From Bacillus sp. MM2020_4 (lineage in GTDB: Bacteria; Bacillota; Bacilli; Bacillales; Cytobacillaceae), in assembly GCF_011250555.1 (NCBI RefSeq), contig NZ_JAANMZ010000002.1, positions 1 through 64,000 of the forward strand: DNA of 64,000 nt, in the 5' to 3' direction. A program made the position numbers and the translations under genes. The notes beneath the pieces were generated by a model that saw only the letters and a program-made list of their open reading frames with translations, made no database searches and had not been told where the DNA came from. Shown piece after piece: positions 63,224 to 64,000 of this stretch. Numbering within the stretch: position 1 is the stretch's first letter; each line of letters begins with the position of its first letter.

Positions 63224-63454
63224 TTATTCCTCCTCAATAGAAAAACTCTCCGTCCGACCATCCTCCGTAATGATTTGCGTCAGTTGTTCTTCCACACTTT
63301 TTAATTTATCGTGACAAAGTTTTGATAGTTCCATTCCATCTTTATAAAAAAGTATCGCCTTTTCTAATGGAACGTCACCTTCTTCAAGCTTTTCTACGAT
63401 TTGTTCCAACTTTACCATTGCTTCTTCAAACGTTATGGTGCTTTCATTGGTCAC
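63224..63454 (-). CDS. xseB: Exonuclease VII small subunit
   Basis: 76-aa helical regulatory subunit of exonuclease VII. Contains the conserved TFEEAMVKLEQIVEKLEEGDVPLEKAI segment (split over residues 8-34) and YKDGMELSKLC. GTG start overlaps the 3' end of xseA by 11 nt; the tail is acidic. Coupled to ispA downstream. Confidence 0.95.
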   Translation of the reverse strand: MTNESTITFEEAMVKLEQIVEKLEEGDVPLEKAILFYKDGMELSKLCHDKLKSVEEQLTQIITEDGRTESFSIEEE

Positions 63455-64000
63455 TATTTTCTCTCTCCTTTATTTTCTCCACCTTACAGAAAAGGCTGCC
63501 ATCCGTTAATTGAATCTGGACTTGCTCATTTTCTTTAACCTGTTTCACACTTTTCACCAGACGGTTATCTTCGGAGTACGCTAAACTAAAACCGCGCTCC
63601 ATTATTTTTAGAGGACTCAATGCCTGTAAGGTCGAAAGGATTCGATCGAAGTCAGTTTGTTTTTTTGAAAGTATCTGAAGCATAGAACGTTTCATGTCTT
63701 TTTGTGTACGATCAAAATTAATTTTTGCCTTGCTTAGTGCTTGGTCTGGATGGTTTCGCTGTAACCGTTTATGGAGGACCTCATGCTGATCTTTTTTCAC
63801 TATCGATAAACGAGAGGTTCCGCGAACGAGCATTTCTGTTAGTTTATCTAGCTGTTCAAGCTTTTGTTCATATAGCCGGTGAGGATAGCGAAAGGCATAA
63901 GACTTTTGAACTCGATGTAAGCGTTCCTTTTCAAACTGAAACTTTCCGTTCATCGCACGGAGTAGGCGGGTTTGCCGCTGCAGAATCCTATCCATTAACT
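63444..64000 (-). CDS. xseA: Exonuclease VII large subunit (3' part; gene continues past the window)
   Basis: Only about the last 185 residues of the ~450-aa nuclease subunit are present; the open frame reaches the window edge at 64000, so the start is outside. Visible are the long basic coiled-coil middle (QRQTRLLRAMNGKFQFEKERL, KRSMLQILSKK) and the C-terminal conserved ALSPLKIMERGFSLAYSEDNRLV with QIQLTDGSLFCKVEKI. The N-terminal OB fold and catalytic domain are not in view. Overlaps xseB by 11 nt. Confidence 0.95.
   Translation of the reverse strand, partial: LMDRILQRQTRLLRAMNGKFQFEKERLHRVQKSYAFRYPHRLYEQKLEQLDKLTEMLVRGTSRLSIVKKDQHEVLHKRLQRNHPDQALSKAKINFDRTQKDMKRSMLQILSKKQTDFDRILSTLQALSPLKIMERGFSLAYSEDNRLVKSVKQVKENEQVQIQLTDGSLFCKVEKIKERENSDQ

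Noticed and set aside
1..64000. Prophage, transposon, CRISPR, toxin-antitoxin or defence island.
   Set aside because: No transposase, phage, Cas or defence-gene motifs seen; gene order is essentially core Bacillaceae chromosome.

Overview
The window is a 64 kb low-GC chromosomal segment of an endospore-forming member of the Bacillaceae (Bacillus / Neobacillus / Mesobacillus-like; the species cannot be fixed from sequence alone). Evidence is the sporulation gene set (spoIIM, spo0A, spoIVB, mciZ), strong AGGAGG-type ribosome sites with frequent TTG/GTG starts, and gene order that closely follows the yqk-yqj-yqi region of Bacillus subtilis. I see no prophage, transposase, CRISPR array, rRNA or tRNA gene. 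It is mostly ordinary core genome. The unusual material is small: short ORFs, regulatory sites and an interspersed repeat family.

Layout. (1) 0-9.5 kb: nucleoside salvage (drm-punA-pdp) with a cre-like site and a palindrome at its promoter; xerD, fur, spoIIM; an EndoQ-type DNA repair nuclease with nudF; the 43-codon mciZ; an aldo/keto reductase and yqkE. (2) 9.6-13.5 kb: an acetoacetate/HMG-CoA module (scoA-scoB-thiolase, divergent HMG-CoA lyase) between yqkE and yqkD. (3) 13.5-22.5 kb: yqkD hydrolase, HesB-like and CDGSH Fe-S proteins, a LexA-boxed PolY2/YolD-like pair with divergent yqzH, a SNF2/SWIM helicase, an SDR and an MBL-fold hydrolase. (4) 22.5-31.3 kb: proline T-box plus proI, a glycosyltransferase, namA, rnz, zwf, a second Y-family polymerase and a YqjE-type M20 peptidase. 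(5) 31.3-42.6 kb: acyl-CoA carboxylase beta subunit and methylmalonyl-CoA epimerase, a 31-residue Prli42-like peptide, an L,D-transpeptidase, an arginine-type ABC transporter, brxB, and mutA-mutB-meaB. (6) 42.7-53.1 kb: the branched-chain keto-acid operon ptb-bcd-buk-lpdV-bkdAA-bkdAB-bkdB with its sigma-54 activator bkdR. (7) 53.2-64 kb: small genes, spo0A, spoIVB, recN, argR, tlyA, dxs, ispA, xseB and the 3' part of xseA.

How it works together. Three blocks form a branched-chain amino acid theme. Leucine dehydrogenase and the Bkd complex make branched acyl-CoAs. Propionyl-CoA from Val/Ile can pass through a carboxylase, epimerase and B12 mutase (protected by MeaB) to succinyl-CoA. The leucine end product HMG-CoA can be split by HMG-CoA lyase, activated by ScoAB and thiolysed to acetyl-CoA. 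The biotin carboxylase partner and the middle leucine-pathway enzymes are not in this window.

The most interesting non-gene signal is a repeat family with shared termini. There are three ~120-bp copies, one ~149-bp variant and one 41-bp remnant. In four of the five, the GAAAAGCG end lies within 3 nt of an upstream gene's stop codon or overlaps its last codons, always in the same orientation. I found no convincing large undescribed system.
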